In this document: positions 34,348 through 43,712 of the stretch, one piece after another | Layout of the letters: each line of letters opens with the position of its first letter | Numbering within the stretch: position 1 is the first letter of the stretch | Source of the DNA: Gammaproteobacteria bacterium | GTDB taxonomy: Bacteria; Pseudomonadota; Gammaproteobacteria; GCA-001735895 | DNA length: 60,781 nucleotides | Assembly (NCBI GenBank): GCA_029862125.1 | Contig: JAOTXY010000013.1 | Coordinates: 1 to 60,781, forward strand | Direction of reading: 5' to 3' | Position numbers and translations under genes: made by a program | The notes under the pieces: generated by a model | Seen by the model: the letters and a program-made list of their open reading frames with translations, nothing else | Told to the model about the DNA's origin: nothing | Database searches by the model: none

Positions 34348-36480
34348 ATGAGCGCGGTATTCGAAGAAAAGGCACGCTCAGACTGGTGGATTGATATATG
34401 GGAAGAACACCGTAGTTGGGTAGTCACTTTTGCGCTACTAGGGATCTCCCTGGTGATCTGGAAAATTCACGGTGGCGAAACCATATTCCCGAAGAGCTGG
34501 ATCGAGTCATTTCCGTTCGCCGAACAAACTGACGCCTTCAAAGACAGGTTTTTTCCTCTGATTCAACCAACGACCCGCGCTGTCGCCGCTGGTGTGATCT
34601 GGTTTTACGAGTCGATGGTCGATTTTCTGACCTTTACCCAGTGGCAGGTTGTATTCGTTATCCTGGTGTTACCCGCATTTGCCTATGGTGGTTTGCGCCT
34701 GGGCCTGCTCGGTATAGTCGCGGTTGGATCATGGCTGGTGCTGGACTTCTGGGACGAATCGATGGAAACCCTGAGCCTGATGTGTATTTCGATCCTGATA
34801 TCGATCGTAATCGGAGTCTTGCTGGGTGTTATGGCGTCGCAAAGCGATCGTTTCGAAGCATTCCTCAGGCCGATTCTCGATACCATGCAGACGCTGCCGG
34901 CCTTTGTCTACCTGATCCCGGCATTTTACCTGTTCGGTATCGGCGCGCCCGGCGCTATTCTCGCAACTGTCATTTATGCATTGCCACCGGTCGTTCGCCT
35001 GACCAATCTGGGTATTCGCCAGGTCCCGGCCGGGATCGACGAGGCCGCGACTTCTTTCGGTGCGACCCGGATGCAATCGCTAATCAAGGTCAAGATTCCG
35101 CTCGCGATGCCGTCAATTAAACTGGGTGTCAACCAGACAGTGATGATGGCGCTGGCGCTGGTTGTGCTGGCGACTTTCATCGGTTCGCCCGGACTGGGTG
35201 ATATCGTGTTCCAGGGGCTGCAACGGCTCAATGTTGGCAAGGCGCTCGAAGGGGGACTCGCGATCGTGCTGATGGCGATCATCCTCGATCGCGTGACCTA
35301 CGCGATGGGACACATCGAACAGACCAGCGCCAGCCAACACGATCACGTATTTCGCTTGTTTCCACAGGGACTGGAGAAAATTAAGCCGATACTGTACATC
35401 GAATACGGCATCGACTGGATATGGCATCGAATTGCCCGGGGCGGGAATTTTGTAGCGCTGGCGGTAACTTCGGTGGTATGCAGGCTGGTTGCAATCTACG
35501 ATTCGGATTTTGCCGGCAAAGTACGTGAAATCATGCTGGCGCGCAGTTTCCTGATCGCGAGCCTGGTGTTGATCGCAGTTTTGATGCTGCTCGACGCCTA
35601 CACCGACCTGTATGGTAAATTCCCGCGCGAGTGGGAATACCGTTTCCGCACCCCGGTCAACCAGTACATGGATGAATTGATCACCAACGATCTGTTTTAC
35701 GCGATTACGCAGGGAATCAAGGAGACCCTCTGGTTTGGGTTGATCAACCCGTTGAATAGTTTTCTGAAAGGTTTGCCATGGTGGTACACCAGCCTGGTAT
35801 TCGTCGTCGGCGCCTACTTGTTCAGCGGTCGCGGACTGGCTATAGCGACTTTGCTGGGATTGCTGTTTATCGGCGCCACCGACCTGTGGTTGTTCGGCAT
35901 GATCACGCTGTCAACGGTACTCGTTTCGGTGCTAATTTGCTGTATTTTTGGAGTGCCGTTGGGAATTTTATCAGCTTACAGTAAAACCACCGATACCATA
36001 CTCAAACCGATACTCGATACGATGCAGACGATGCCGGTATTCGTCTACCTGGTACCGGTCGTCATGTTTTTTCAGGGTGGGCAGGTATCTGCGGTCATCG
36101 CTACCGTGATCTATGCGCTACCGCCTATTGTTCGCTGCACCACTCTGGGCATTCGCGAGCTGCCTGAGCAGATCGACGAGGTTTCGAATTCGTTTGGCGC
36201 GTCGACGCTACAGACCCTGGTCAAGGTCAAGCTTCCAATGGCGATTCCGGCGGTAATGCTCGGTATCAACCAGGGCATCATGATGGCACTGGCGATGGAA
36301 GTCGTTACCCCGTTGATCGGCGGCAAGGGGCTTGGCCTGCAAGTGTTCGACGGTATGAATATGGCGAGCATAGGCCTTTCGCTGCAGGCTGGTATCGGGA
36401 TTGTATTGCTCGCGATTATTCTCGACCGCATGTCACAGGCCTGGACCAAAACCCAACGCGAGGCAATGGGATTGGCCTGA
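34348..36480 (+). CDS. double-length betaine-type ABC permease
   Basis: Inner-membrane permease of 710 residues made of two complete permease domains. The coupling loop occurs twice in matching form: IRQVPAGIDEAATSFGA near residue 230 and IRELPEQIDEVSNSFGA near 610. Each is followed by a KVKxPxAxP segment and MMALAxEV/MMALALVV. Normal ProW/OpuAB proteins have one such domain. The single chain therefore replaces a permease dimer. Long hydrophilic segments separate the halves. Followed 113 bases later by the binding protein gene. Confidence 0.93.
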   Translation: MSAVFEEKARSDWWIDIWEEHRSWVVTFALLGISLVIWKIHGGETIFPKSWIESFPFAEQTDAFKDRFFPLIQPTTRAVAAGVIWFYESMVDFLTFTQWQVVFVILVLPAFAYGGLRLGLLGIVAVGSWLVLDFWDESMETLSLMCISILISIVIGVLLGVMASQSDRFEAFLRPILDTMQTLPAFVYLIPAFYLFGIGAPGAILATVIYALPPVVRLTNLGIRQVPAGIDEAATSFGATRMQSLIKVKIPLAMPSIKLGVNQTVMMALALVVLATFIGSPGLGDIVFQGLQRLNVGKALEGGLAIVLMAIILDRVTYAMGHIEQTSASQHDHVFRLFPQGLEKIKPILYIEYGIDWIWHRIARGGNFVALAVTSVVCRLVAIYDSDFAGKVREIMLARSFLIASLVLIAVLMLLDAYTDLYGKFPREWEYRFRTPVNQYMDELITNDLFYAITQGIKETLWFGLINPLNSFLKGLPWWYTSLVFVVGAYLFSGRGLAIATLLGLLFIGATDLWLFGMITLSTVLVSVLICCIFGVPLGILSAYSKTTDTILKPILDTMQTMPVFVYLVPVVMFFQGGQVSAVIATVIYALPPIVRCTTLGIRELPEQIDEVSNSFGASTLQTLVKVKLPMAIPAVMLGINQGIMMALAMEVVTPLIGGKGLGLQVFDGMNMASIGLSLQAGIGIVLLAIILDRMSQAWTKTQREAMGLA

Positions 36481-36593
36481 TCAAAGATGACCCTATACTG
36501 ACTCGACAACCGCATTGACAGGCAGTATTATCGATCCAACCCGCCTTAAACTGGCGACAAAAAATACGATACCCGAAGAGAGGAGAAAATAAA

Positions 36594-37523
36594 ATGTCAT
36601 CAAAACTAAAAACCGCGCTGGCGTCTGTAATACTGATGCTTAGCGTCGGTTCGATTCCTTCCGTAGAGGCAGCCAAACGCCTTACCGTCCCCGATCCTGA
36701 CTGGACTGGTGGTGTGGTCACCTGCCGCACCATTCAATACGTGCTGGAAAACGAGATGGGCTACAAGGTCAAAACCGTGAACATTCCTCAAGGACCTGGC
36801 GTTTGGGAGGGAATTCGCGCAGGCGACCTGTTTTACAACTGTGAAACCTGGCCTTCCTATAATCCCACCAAGGAAAAGTATCTCAGCGAATACGGTGGTG
36901 ATGGATCGTTAACTATCATTGCAGATACCGGCATCATCGGTGAGACTGCCTATTGGGTGCCGCGTTACATCATAGAAGGCGATGCTGCACGCGGGATTCC
37001 TGCATCGGCTCCGGATTTAAAGACATTCAAGGACCTGAACAGATATAAGCACATGTTCAAAAGCCTCGAATCCGGTGACAAGGGTAACCTGATCGGTTGT
37101 CCAGTAGCTGCCTGGGCCTGTGAAGATCAGAAACGAATGGATTCGCTGGGCGTCGATTTTTACGCGCAGGCACTCGGTTCAGAAACCGCGCACTGGGCCG
37201 AAATGCTCGCCAAGTACAAGCGCGGCGAGCCCTTTATTGCCTACGCCTGGGCGCCGCACTGGATACATGCTGCGCTGGACCTGGTTGAAGTTGAGTTGCC
37301 GACTGAAGCCTCCTGGCCAGATGACGTCACATTTAAATACGCCAATCCGGACCTGATGAAGGAACATCCCGAGGTGGTGCAGCTGATCAAGAATCATCGG
37401 CTGACGAACAAGCAACAGGCGGGCATGATTTACGAAATAGACTTCAAGAAACGCGATGTCGAAGAAGTCGTCGAAGAGTGGATGGAGGCTAACGAAACGA
37501 TCTGGCGTGAATGGCTGCCTTAG
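36594..37523 (+). CDS. glycine betaine-type ABC substrate-binding protein
   Basis: Periplasmic binding protein of 309 residues with a Sec signal peptide (cleavage near SVEAAK, residue 25). The mature part has the OpuAC fold and many aromatic residues, NCETWPSYNPT, IAYAWAPHW and others, that build the Trp box for quaternary ammonium groups. GAGGAG lies eight bases before the ATG. With the double permease and the divergent ATPase it forms the importer. Ligand may be glycine betaine, proline betaine, carnitine or DMSP; the sequence does not decide. Confidence 0.92.
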   Translation: MSSKLKTALASVILMLSVGSIPSVEAAKRLTVPDPDWTGGVVTCRTIQYVLENEMGYKVKTVNIPQGPGVWEGIRAGDLFYNCETWPSYNPTKEKYLSEYGGDGSLTIIADTGIIGETAYWVPRYIIEGDAARGIPASAPDLKTFKDLNRYKHMFKSLESGDKGNLIGCPVAAWACEDQKRMDSLGVDFYAQALGSETAHWAEMLAKYKRGEPFIAYAWAPHWIHAALDLVEVELPTEASWPDDVTFKYANPDLMKEHPEVVQLIKNHRLTNKQQAGMIYEIDFKKRDVEEVVEEWMEANETIWREWLP

Positions 37524-37546
37524 GCAGTTTCGCAATTGAATGCAAT

Positions 37547-37566
37547 CAGGCTCCTGCGGGAGCCTG
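37547..37566 (+). terminator. rho-independent-type terminator after the binding protein gene
   Basis: CAGGCTCC and GGAGCCTG form a perfect 8-bp GC-rich stem with a four-base loop, followed by ATTTGTTT, 24 bases after the binding protein stop and 40 before the sulfatase ATG. Confidence 0.75.
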
Positions 37567-37605
37567 ATTTGTTTCTGGCCTGTTTAATTTGACCCACAAA
37601 ATAGA

Positions 37606-39036
37606 ATGAGCGGCAGTAATGTAATCGTTTTCATGTCGGACGAGCATACCTGTTCGGTCATGGGTGCCTATGGGAACAAGCTCGTACATACCCCGACACT
37701 GGATAGGCTTGCCAATAGCGGTGTGCGTTTCGACAACGCATACACGCCGTCGCCGATCTGTATTTCGGCGCGTGCCAGCTTCGCAACGGGGACCCAGGTT
37801 TTCGAGCACCGCTGCTGGTCCTCGGCCGAGCCGTATTACGGACAGCAGCAGAGCTGGATGCATCGGTTGCGGAAAAGAGGCCACGACGTGGTTTCGATCG
37901 GCAAGCAGCATTATCGTTCAGCAGCCGACGATACCGGATTCAGTGAGCAGATCTTGCCGATGTACCTGGCCAATAATGGTGCTGGATGGCCCCAGGGTTT
38001 GCAGCGTAAGCCGATGGGCAGCTTTCCGGATTCTGTCGAAATGGCGTCAATCCTGGGCCCTGGCGAAACCAGTTATACGCGCTATGACCGCGATATCACC
38101 GCGGCTGCAGTGCGCTGGCTTGAACAGCGCCGAGTTTCCAATGCGAGTCCCTGGATACTGTTCGTATCCTTTATCTGCCCGCATTTTCCCTTGTCAGCGC
38201 CGCAACAGTTTTATGAATTGTATCGGGACATAGATTTGCCAGAACCCTACGACTGTGACCCGGTAGAACAGTTAAAGCACCCCGTGATCGATGAGATGCG
38301 TAAATTCTGGGATTATGCCGAACATTTTGATCACGACAGTGAAAAAATCGGGCTTAAGAATTACTACGCGCTGTGTAGTTTTCTCGACGACAACGTGGCA
38401 CAGGTACTGACTGCCTTGGAAAAGTCGGGACAGGCCGACGCCACTCAAATTATCTACACCAGTGACCACGGAGATATGACCGGCAACCATGGCATCTGGG
38501 GCAAGTGCTACATGTATGAGGACTCGGTAGGCATCCCCATGATATTAAACGGGCCGGGCATTGAGCCCTCGATAAATGCTACCCCGGTCTCGCTAATAGA
38601 TCTGGCGGCGACAATTGAACATGCGGTTCACGGAGAGATTAACGATGTTGAGAGTAGCTGGCAGGGTAGACCGTTACAGGGGTTTATTGATAACCCCGAT
38701 ACCGAGCGCCCGGTTTTGAGTGAATACCACGATGGTGGCAGCCCATGCGGGTTTTTCATGTTGCGCAAGGGCCGCTGGAAGTATGTGTATTTTTCGGAAG
38801 GACACCCGTCATTGCTGTTCGATATGGAAAATGATCCACGGGAATTGGTTAATCTGGCCGATGATTCTGCGCATGCAACGACATTAGCTGAATTGCGTAA
38901 ACAGCTGCTACAGATTCTCGATCCTGAGGACGTTAATCGGCAGGCATTTGCCGATCAGGCAACAATGATCGAAACACTGGGAGGCATCGAAGCGATTATG
39001 GCGTTGCCGAGCTTTAATCACACACCGATAGAGTGA
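37606..39036 (+). CDS. sulfatase (alkaline phosphatase superfamily), choline-sulfatase-like
   Basis: Sulfatase of 476 residues without signal peptide, so cytosolic. Catalytic Cys52 lies in SPICISARASFATG, followed by GKQHY and the metal-site TSDHGDMTGNHGIWGK. The formylglycine motif is CISAR, with Ser where the consensus has Pro or Ala. The C-terminal layout (LRKGRWKYVYFSEGHPSLL, then ENDPRELVNLA) resembles BetC choline sulfatase. Beside a betaine transporter it may hydrolyse choline-O-sulfate or a small sulfate ester, a guess. Its own ATG follows a terminator, so expression is probably separate. Confidence 0.88.
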   Translation: MSGSNVIVFMSDEHTCSVMGAYGNKLVHTPTLDRLANSGVRFDNAYTPSPICISARASFATGTQVFEHRCWSSAEPYYGQQQSWMHRLRKRGHDVVSIGKQHYRSAADDTGFSEQILPMYLANNGAGWPQGLQRKPMGSFPDSVEMASILGPGETSYTRYDRDITAAAVRWLEQRRVSNASPWILFVSFICPHFPLSAPQQFYELYRDIDLPEPYDCDPVEQLKHPVIDEMRKFWDYAEHFDHDSEKIGLKNYYALCSFLDDNVAQVLTALEKSGQADATQIIYTSDHGDMTGNHGIWGKCYMYEDSVGIPMILNGPGIEPSINATPVSLIDLAATIEHAVHGEINDVESSWQGRPLQGFIDNPDTERPVLSEYHDGGSPCGFFMLRKGRWKYVYFSEGHPSLLFDMENDPRELVNLADDSAHATTLAELRKQLLQILDPEDVNRQAFADQATMIETLGGIEAIMALPSFNHTPIE

Positions 39037-39038
39037 AA

Positions 39039-39977
39039 CTATAGTTTTCTGAGTTCGCCAATCGCAATGCCCTGTTCGCCGGCAATTGCGTACAATAGAA
39101 ATATTTTCCCATCTTCTACGAAAATAGCGGGGTCGCGAAGCTGATTTGCACGCTCCATGATAGCGCCATATTGTGAAGCGCGTGGCGTGATGTCCGCACC
39201 TTCCCAGGTTTTTTGTGCGCGATGGATTTCACTGGTTTGAGCAAATCCCCATTGCTGCCAGTCGTCGGGCGTATCCAGGATGGATAGCAATATGCGTTCA
39301 GGAGAATCACCCACCCGCGTCCACAGGACAAACCACTGATCATCTTGCTGTAGCAGTGCATGATGCCGAATTGCCTCGGTCGTTAAGCGAGGACCGGCTT
39401 CAAAGTTTCCCAAACCATCGGCGGAACGATAGAGCTGCCCGGGCATTGCAATCGCGTAGAACCAACCGTCATGGCAAAAAATCCTCAGATAGGGCGAACC
39501 TATTATTTCCATGCGCGCAGCAAAATTGAGTCCATCGCGCGACAGGGCAACCCGACTGCATTGCCTGCCATCTTCAAGCCGGCCATGATAGTAGAGACGA
39601 ATTTGCTCGGTTTCGTGATCGACCCAGACATCAGGCGAGGCAATGTGGGGATAGTTGCCATCGGCGCCTGCCTCGATATATTGGCGTGCTTCCGGGTGCA
39701 GCTCTGAGTCGGCAGGGGGGGTGCTGGCAAAAAGGCTATGTTCCAGGTCAAGCGGAGGTGGCGTTACAATTTTCCAGGGGCCGACAAGATCATCGCTGGC
39801 CGCGAGCCGGATCGAGTGGCCCTCGTGATGCGCGAAATAGAGCAGGTATTTGCCCGGGGGATTAACCAGCCACTCGGGTGCCGCTATTAGCGAAGGTCCG
39901 TTGACATTGCCGCCAAGTGCGGGGTGTTCCCCGACATCGAGGATCGGGGCGTCATTCAGGTAATGAAAGGAAAACAT
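39039..39977 (-). CDS. GH43-like five-bladed beta-propeller protein
   Basis: Protein of 312 residues without signal peptide. Propeller blades show repeated phrases: NVNGPSLIAAP, YLLYFAHHEGHSIRLAASDDL, SPDVWVDHETEQIRLYYHG and RDPAIFVEDGKIFLLYAIAGE. Such phrases are usual in glycoside hydrolase families 43/117 and in uncharacterised relatives. Catalytic carboxylates cannot be assigned with confidence, so enzymatic activity is unproven. Convergent with the sulfatase, two bases apart; both could act on a sulfated or quaternary sugar compound, by inference. Confidence 0.78.
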   Translation of the reverse strand: MFSFHYLNDAPILDVGEHPALGGNVNGPSLIAAPEWLVNPPGKYLLYFAHHEGHSIRLAASDDLVGPWKIVTPPPLDLEHSLFASTPPADSELHPEARQYIEAGADGNYPHIASPDVWVDHETEQIRLYYHGRLEDGRQCSRVALSRDGLNFAARMEIIGSPYLRIFCHDGWFYAIAMPGQLYRSADGLGNFEAGPRLTTEAIRHHALLQQDDQWFVLWTRVGDSPERILLSILDTPDDWQQWGFAQTSEIHRAQKTWEGADITPRASQYGAIMERANQLRDPAIFVEDGKIFLLYAIAGEQGIAIGELRKL

Positions 39978-39992
39978 TACTGCAGCGTAACA

Positions 39993-41636
39993 CTATGCAG
40001 TGGCAGAGCCCTCGCGCGCGCGTTCTGCGAGCAGGCCGGTCAGCCAGTCGGGGTCCATTTCCGGTACCGAAGAAAGCAGCAGCTTGGTGTAATCGGGGTA
40101 GGGAGGTGCCAGGATTTCGCTTTTCATACCCTGTTCGACGACACGGCCCTCGAGCATTACAACAATCTGATCCGAAATTGCCTTTACCGTGGCGATATCG
40201 TGAGTGATGAATATATAGGTTAGCCCGAGTTCTTTCTGCAAACGCAGTAATAGTTCGAGAATACCTTTTTGCACAATCTGGTCGAGTGCCGAAGTCACCT
40301 CGTCACAGATAATCAGCTCAGGGTCGGCAGCGAGAGCTCGCGCGATGCAGATGCGCTGTTTTTGACCACCGGACAGTTCAGCAGGCAGGCGATCGATGAA
40401 ATCCTCGTTGAGTTCGATCATTTCGACCAGTTCAAGCAGACGTTGGTCACGTTCTCTGCCGCGCAACCCGAGATAAAACTCGAGCGGTCTGCCGATGATG
40501 TCACGGACAGTGTGGCGCGGATTCATCGCGGTGTCGGCCATCTGGTAAATCATCTGAATCTTTTGTAACTGATCGACGCTGCGTTCTTTGAGCGTCGGCG
40601 GTAGAGGTTTACCGTTGAACAGGACCTGGCCTTTCGAGGGCGGCAATAATCCGGTAATTGCGCGTGCTGTCGTGGATTTACCGGAGCCAGACTCGCCAAC
40701 GATGGCGACTGTATCTCCACGCGGTACTTCTATCGTTACATCATCGAGTACCTTGGCGCTGCCAGTGTAACTGGCATCGACGTGGTCAACCTTGAGAATA
40801 ACGTCTTCTGATTTATCTTCGGGTTTTTCAATTGAACGTACCGACCACAGGGATTTTGTATATTCTTTTTTGGGGTCGGACAGCATGCTGCGGGTGTCGG
40901 CATCCTCGATTGTTTCACCGTAACGTAAAACCTTGATAACGTCGGCCATTTGTGCGACTACCGCGAGGTCATGGGTAATGTAAATCGCGGCCGTGTTGTA
41001 TTGCTCGACAATGCGGCGCATCGAAGCCAGCACCTCGACCTGGGTCGTTACGTCGAGTGCAGTAGTGGGCTCGTCAAAAATAATCAGATCAGGGCGTGGC
41101 GACATCGCCATTGCGGTCATGACCCGCTGCAGCTGGCCACCAGATACCTGGTGCGGATATCTGTCACCGATATGGTCCGGGTTCGGCAATTGCAGGTCTC
41201 GATATAGCTTGCGTGCGTCAGACTTCGCCTCTTCTTCCGGTTTAATCCCCTTGCGTACCGTGGATTCCACGGTTTGTTCTATCAGCTGGTGTGCCGGGTT
41301 GAATGAAGCCGCCGCAGATTGCGCAACATAGGCTATCCGGGAACCCCGAAGTGCACGTCTCTCTTCGGCCGAGGCTTTCATCAAGTCGATGCCATCGAAC
41401 ATGATGCTGCCGCTGGTCAATCGACAGCCGGGGCGGGCAAAACCCATTGCCGCCAGTCCCAGGGTAGATTTACCGGCACCGGATTCCCCGATTAATCCCA
41501 TGACTTCGCCCCGGCGCAGGGTTATGTCGACACCCTTGACAATTTCATGCCAACGATCATCGCTGTAGCCATCGATGACAATATCCTTCATTTCCAGCAG
41601 AATATCGCCCTTTTTTCCCTTTTTTTGATCACTCAT
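39993..41636 (-). CDS. fused double ATPase of peptide/opine-type ABC importer A
   Basis: Protein of 547 residues with two ABC domains, equivalent to a DppD-DppF fusion. Walker A motifs are GESGAGKST and GESGSGKST; signature motifs are VSGGQLQR and LSGGQKQR. The C-terminus ends soon after the second domain (ending EGSATA), with no cysteine-bearing oligopeptide extension, unlike the paralogue at 47181-49091. Last gene of operon A, driven from the binding protein gene at 45314. Confidence 0.94.
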   Translation of the reverse strand: MSDQKKGKKGDILLEMKDIVIDGYSDDRWHEIVKGVDITLRRGEVMGLIGESGAGKSTLGLAAMGFARPGCRLTSGSIMFDGIDLMKASAEERRALRGSRIAYVAQSAAASFNPAHQLIEQTVESTVRKGIKPEEEAKSDARKLYRDLQLPNPDHIGDRYPHQVSGGQLQRVMTAMAMSPRPDLIIFDEPTTALDVTTQVEVLASMRRIVEQYNTAAIYITHDLAVVAQMADVIKVLRYGETIEDADTRSMLSDPKKEYTKSLWSVRSIEKPEDKSEDVILKVDHVDASYTGSAKVLDDVTIEVPRGDTVAIVGESGSGKSTTARAITGLLPPSKGQVLFNGKPLPPTLKERSVDQLQKIQMIYQMADTAMNPRHTVRDIIGRPLEFYLGLRGRERDQRLLELVEMIELNEDFIDRLPAELSGGQKQRICIARALAADPELIICDEVTSALDQIVQKGILELLLRLQKELGLTYIFITHDIATVKAISDQIVVMLEGRVVEQGMKSEILAPPYPDYTKLLLSSVPEMDPDWLTGLLAERAREGSATA

Positions 41637-41660
41637 AGCTGTCTTCTCTACTTGTCAGGC

Positions 41661-42614
41661 TCAATCCTTGAGGCCGCTGGATTTATGCAGGAACCAGTCG
41701 ACCACGAAATTGACCGCGACGGTTAGCAGTGCAATCGCGGCTGCCGGTAGCATGGGTGTCATTGCGGCGGTTAAATCGTATTCGGCAAACTGGATCAGGC
41801 CTGCGGTTTCACGCACCATCGAACCCCAGTCGGCGGTCGGTGGTTGAATGCCCACGCCAAGGAAAGAAAGCGCCGCGATGGTCAGGAACACGAAGCAGAA
41901 GCGTAATCCAAATTCGGCTACCAACGGCGGCATGATATTGGGCAGGATTTCCCGGTACAGGATCCAGAACAGCTTTTCACCGCGTAGTTTGGCGGCTTCG
42001 ACGTAATCCATGACGACGACGTTAAGCGACACCGCGCGTGCGATACGGAATACCCGGGTAGAGTCGAGTATCGCGATGATGATGATCAAGTTTAACGTGT
42101 TCGCACCAAACATTGAAAGCAGGATCAGGGCAAAAATCAGGCTCGGAATTGCCATCAAAACGTCAACCGAGCGACTCAGCAGGTTGTCGAGCCAGCCATT
42201 ATTGTTAATTGCCGCGGTAATGCCGAGTCCACCACCAATGACGAAAGCGAACAATGTTGTTACGAATGCGATTCCGACCGTGTTGCGGGCGCCATAAATA
42301 AGTCGCGATAAAATGTCACGACCCAGTTGATCGGTACCGAACATGAATTCCTCGCCCCAGGGAGCGTATGACAAATCAAATATCTCGGCTTCGCCATGGG
42401 GTGCTAACAACGGCGCAAAGAGCGCAAAAAATATATAAATGGTTATCACCGTCAATCCAAACAACGCCGTAGGGGGTGCGGATTTCAGGCCTCGCAAAAT
42501 GTTCTCGAGAAAGGTACGCCGTGCCTTGATCAGGACAACTTCGCCGGCCGCCGAGTATCCCTGGTCTGCCAGATCCGCTGGCTTGCCGGGAGTCATATCA
42601 TCGTCGTTATTCAT
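41661..42614 (-). CDS. DppC-type ABC permease, importer A
   Basis: Permease of 317 residues with an N-terminal cytosolic segment, about six transmembrane helices and an EAA coupling loop DYVEAAKLRGEKLFWILYRE. The phrases FGTDQLGRDILSRLIYGARN and LSFLGVGIQPP are typical of DppC/OppC. Overlaps the DppB-type gene by four bases. Confidence 0.93.
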   Translation of the reverse strand: MNNDDDMTPGKPADLADQGYSAAGEVVLIKARRTFLENILRGLKSAPPTALFGLTVITIYIFFALFAPLLAPHGEAEIFDLSYAPWGEEFMFGTDQLGRDILSRLIYGARNTVGIAFVTTLFAFVIGGGLGITAAINNNGWLDNLLSRSVDVLMAIPSLIFALILLSMFGANTLNLIIIIAILDSTRVFRIARAVSLNVVVMDYVEAAKLRGEKLFWILYREILPNIMPPLVAEFGLRFCFVFLTIAALSFLGVGIQPPTADWGSMVRETAGLIQFAEYDLTAAMTPMLPAAAIALLTVAVNFVVDWFLHKSSGLKD

Positions 42615-43594
42615 CGTGGATGTAACAGCCGTGGGTTAGTAATGATTGAAATAATGTCTGCGAACAGGTTGAGCAGGATATAAGTCGCCGCAAAGATCAT
42701 TGCACAGCCCTGAACAACCGGCACATCGCGGGTTGTCACCGCATCGACCATGAGTTGACCGACCCCCGGGTAGACGAATACGACTTCGACGACCACCACG
42801 CCTACCACCAGGTAGGCCAGGTTGAAAGCGATAACCGTAACAATTGGCGCCCAGGCATTGGGTAATGCGTGGCGTAAAATAATTTCCGACTTGGAGGCGC
42901 CCTTGAGATCGGCCATTTCGATATAGGGGCTCGCCATCAAATTAATAATCGCGGCTCGCGTCATACGCATCATATGCGCCACGATGACCAGGGTCAGCGT
43001 CAATGCGGGCAGGGCGGTAAGATAAACCCGTTCCCAGAAAACTGCATCGGGGTCGATATTGGCGAGCGATGGAAAAATCTTGGTAAACGAGGATAGCCCC
43101 AGTATTAACAGGTAGGCCACAAAGAATTCCGGGAATGATATCGTGGTCAGTGTCAGCGCATTGACCGTACGATCGTAAATAGTATTTCGATATAACGCGG
43201 CGGTAATGCCGAGAAACAAAGCCAGTGGCACCGAAATAATCGCTGCCATAGAGGCCAGGAACAGCGTGTTGGCCAGCCGTGGCGCCAGTAACTCGATAAC
43301 GGGTCGAGAACGGTCCTGTCCGCCCGAAGATCCCCTGCCGGAAAAGGAATTGCCCATATCACCGGTCAATATTCCGCCCAGCCAGTCGAAATAGCGTTCA
43401 TGCATCGGTAAATGGAGGCCCAGTTCCTTACGAAATGCTTCGACGGTCTCGGGTAATGCTGCCTGCCCTAGCACCGCTTCACCGAAATCACCGGGTAAAA
43501 ATTCAATTGAACTGAATAATATTAACGAGACCACAAAGAGCGTGACCAGTCCCAGGCCGAGTCTTTGCAATATAGTGCGGATTACTGGGTGCAC
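42611..43594 (-). CDS. DppB-type ABC permease, importer A
   Basis: Permease of 327 residues, about six transmembrane helices, with the N-terminal RLGLGLVTLFVVSLILF, the periplasmic LPGDFGEAVLGQ region and an EAA loop DLKGASKSEIILRHALPNA. Second gene of operon A. A strong hairpin (43668-43699) separates it from the binding protein gene. Confidence 0.93.
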   Translation of the reverse strand: MHPVIRTILQRLGLGLVTLFVVSLILFSSIEFLPGDFGEAVLGQAALPETVEAFRKELGLHLPMHERYFDWLGGILTGDMGNSFSGRGSSGGQDRSRPVIELLAPRLANTLFLASMAAIISVPLALFLGITAALYRNTIYDRTVNALTLTTISFPEFFVAYLLILGLSSFTKIFPSLANIDPDAVFWERVYLTALPALTLTLVIVAHMMRMTRAAIINLMASPYIEMADLKGASKSEIILRHALPNAWAPIVTVIAFNLAYLVVGVVVVEVVFVYPGVGQLMVDAVTTRDVPVVQGCAMIFAATYILLNLFADIISIITNPRLLHPR

Positions 43595-43667
43595 AGCATT
43601 TCCCCCTCCAACTAGCCTTCCGAATCAATTCCCGATGATTGCTTAGGAGACTTTATTTTAGTTATAA

Positions 43668-43699
43668 CGAGGATAATGGGCCGCGGCCCATTATCCTCG
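43668..43699 (-). terminator. perfect 16-bp hairpin between binding protein and permease genes, importer A
   Basis: CGAGGATAATGGGCCG and its exact reverse complement are adjacent, giving a 32-base perfect palindrome, 14 bases past the binding protein stop on the minus strand. Probably a partial terminator or mRNA-stabilising structure that lowers expression of the permeases relative to the binding protein. Confidence 0.75.
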
Positions 43700-43712
43700 G
43701 TTCTTTCTTAAC

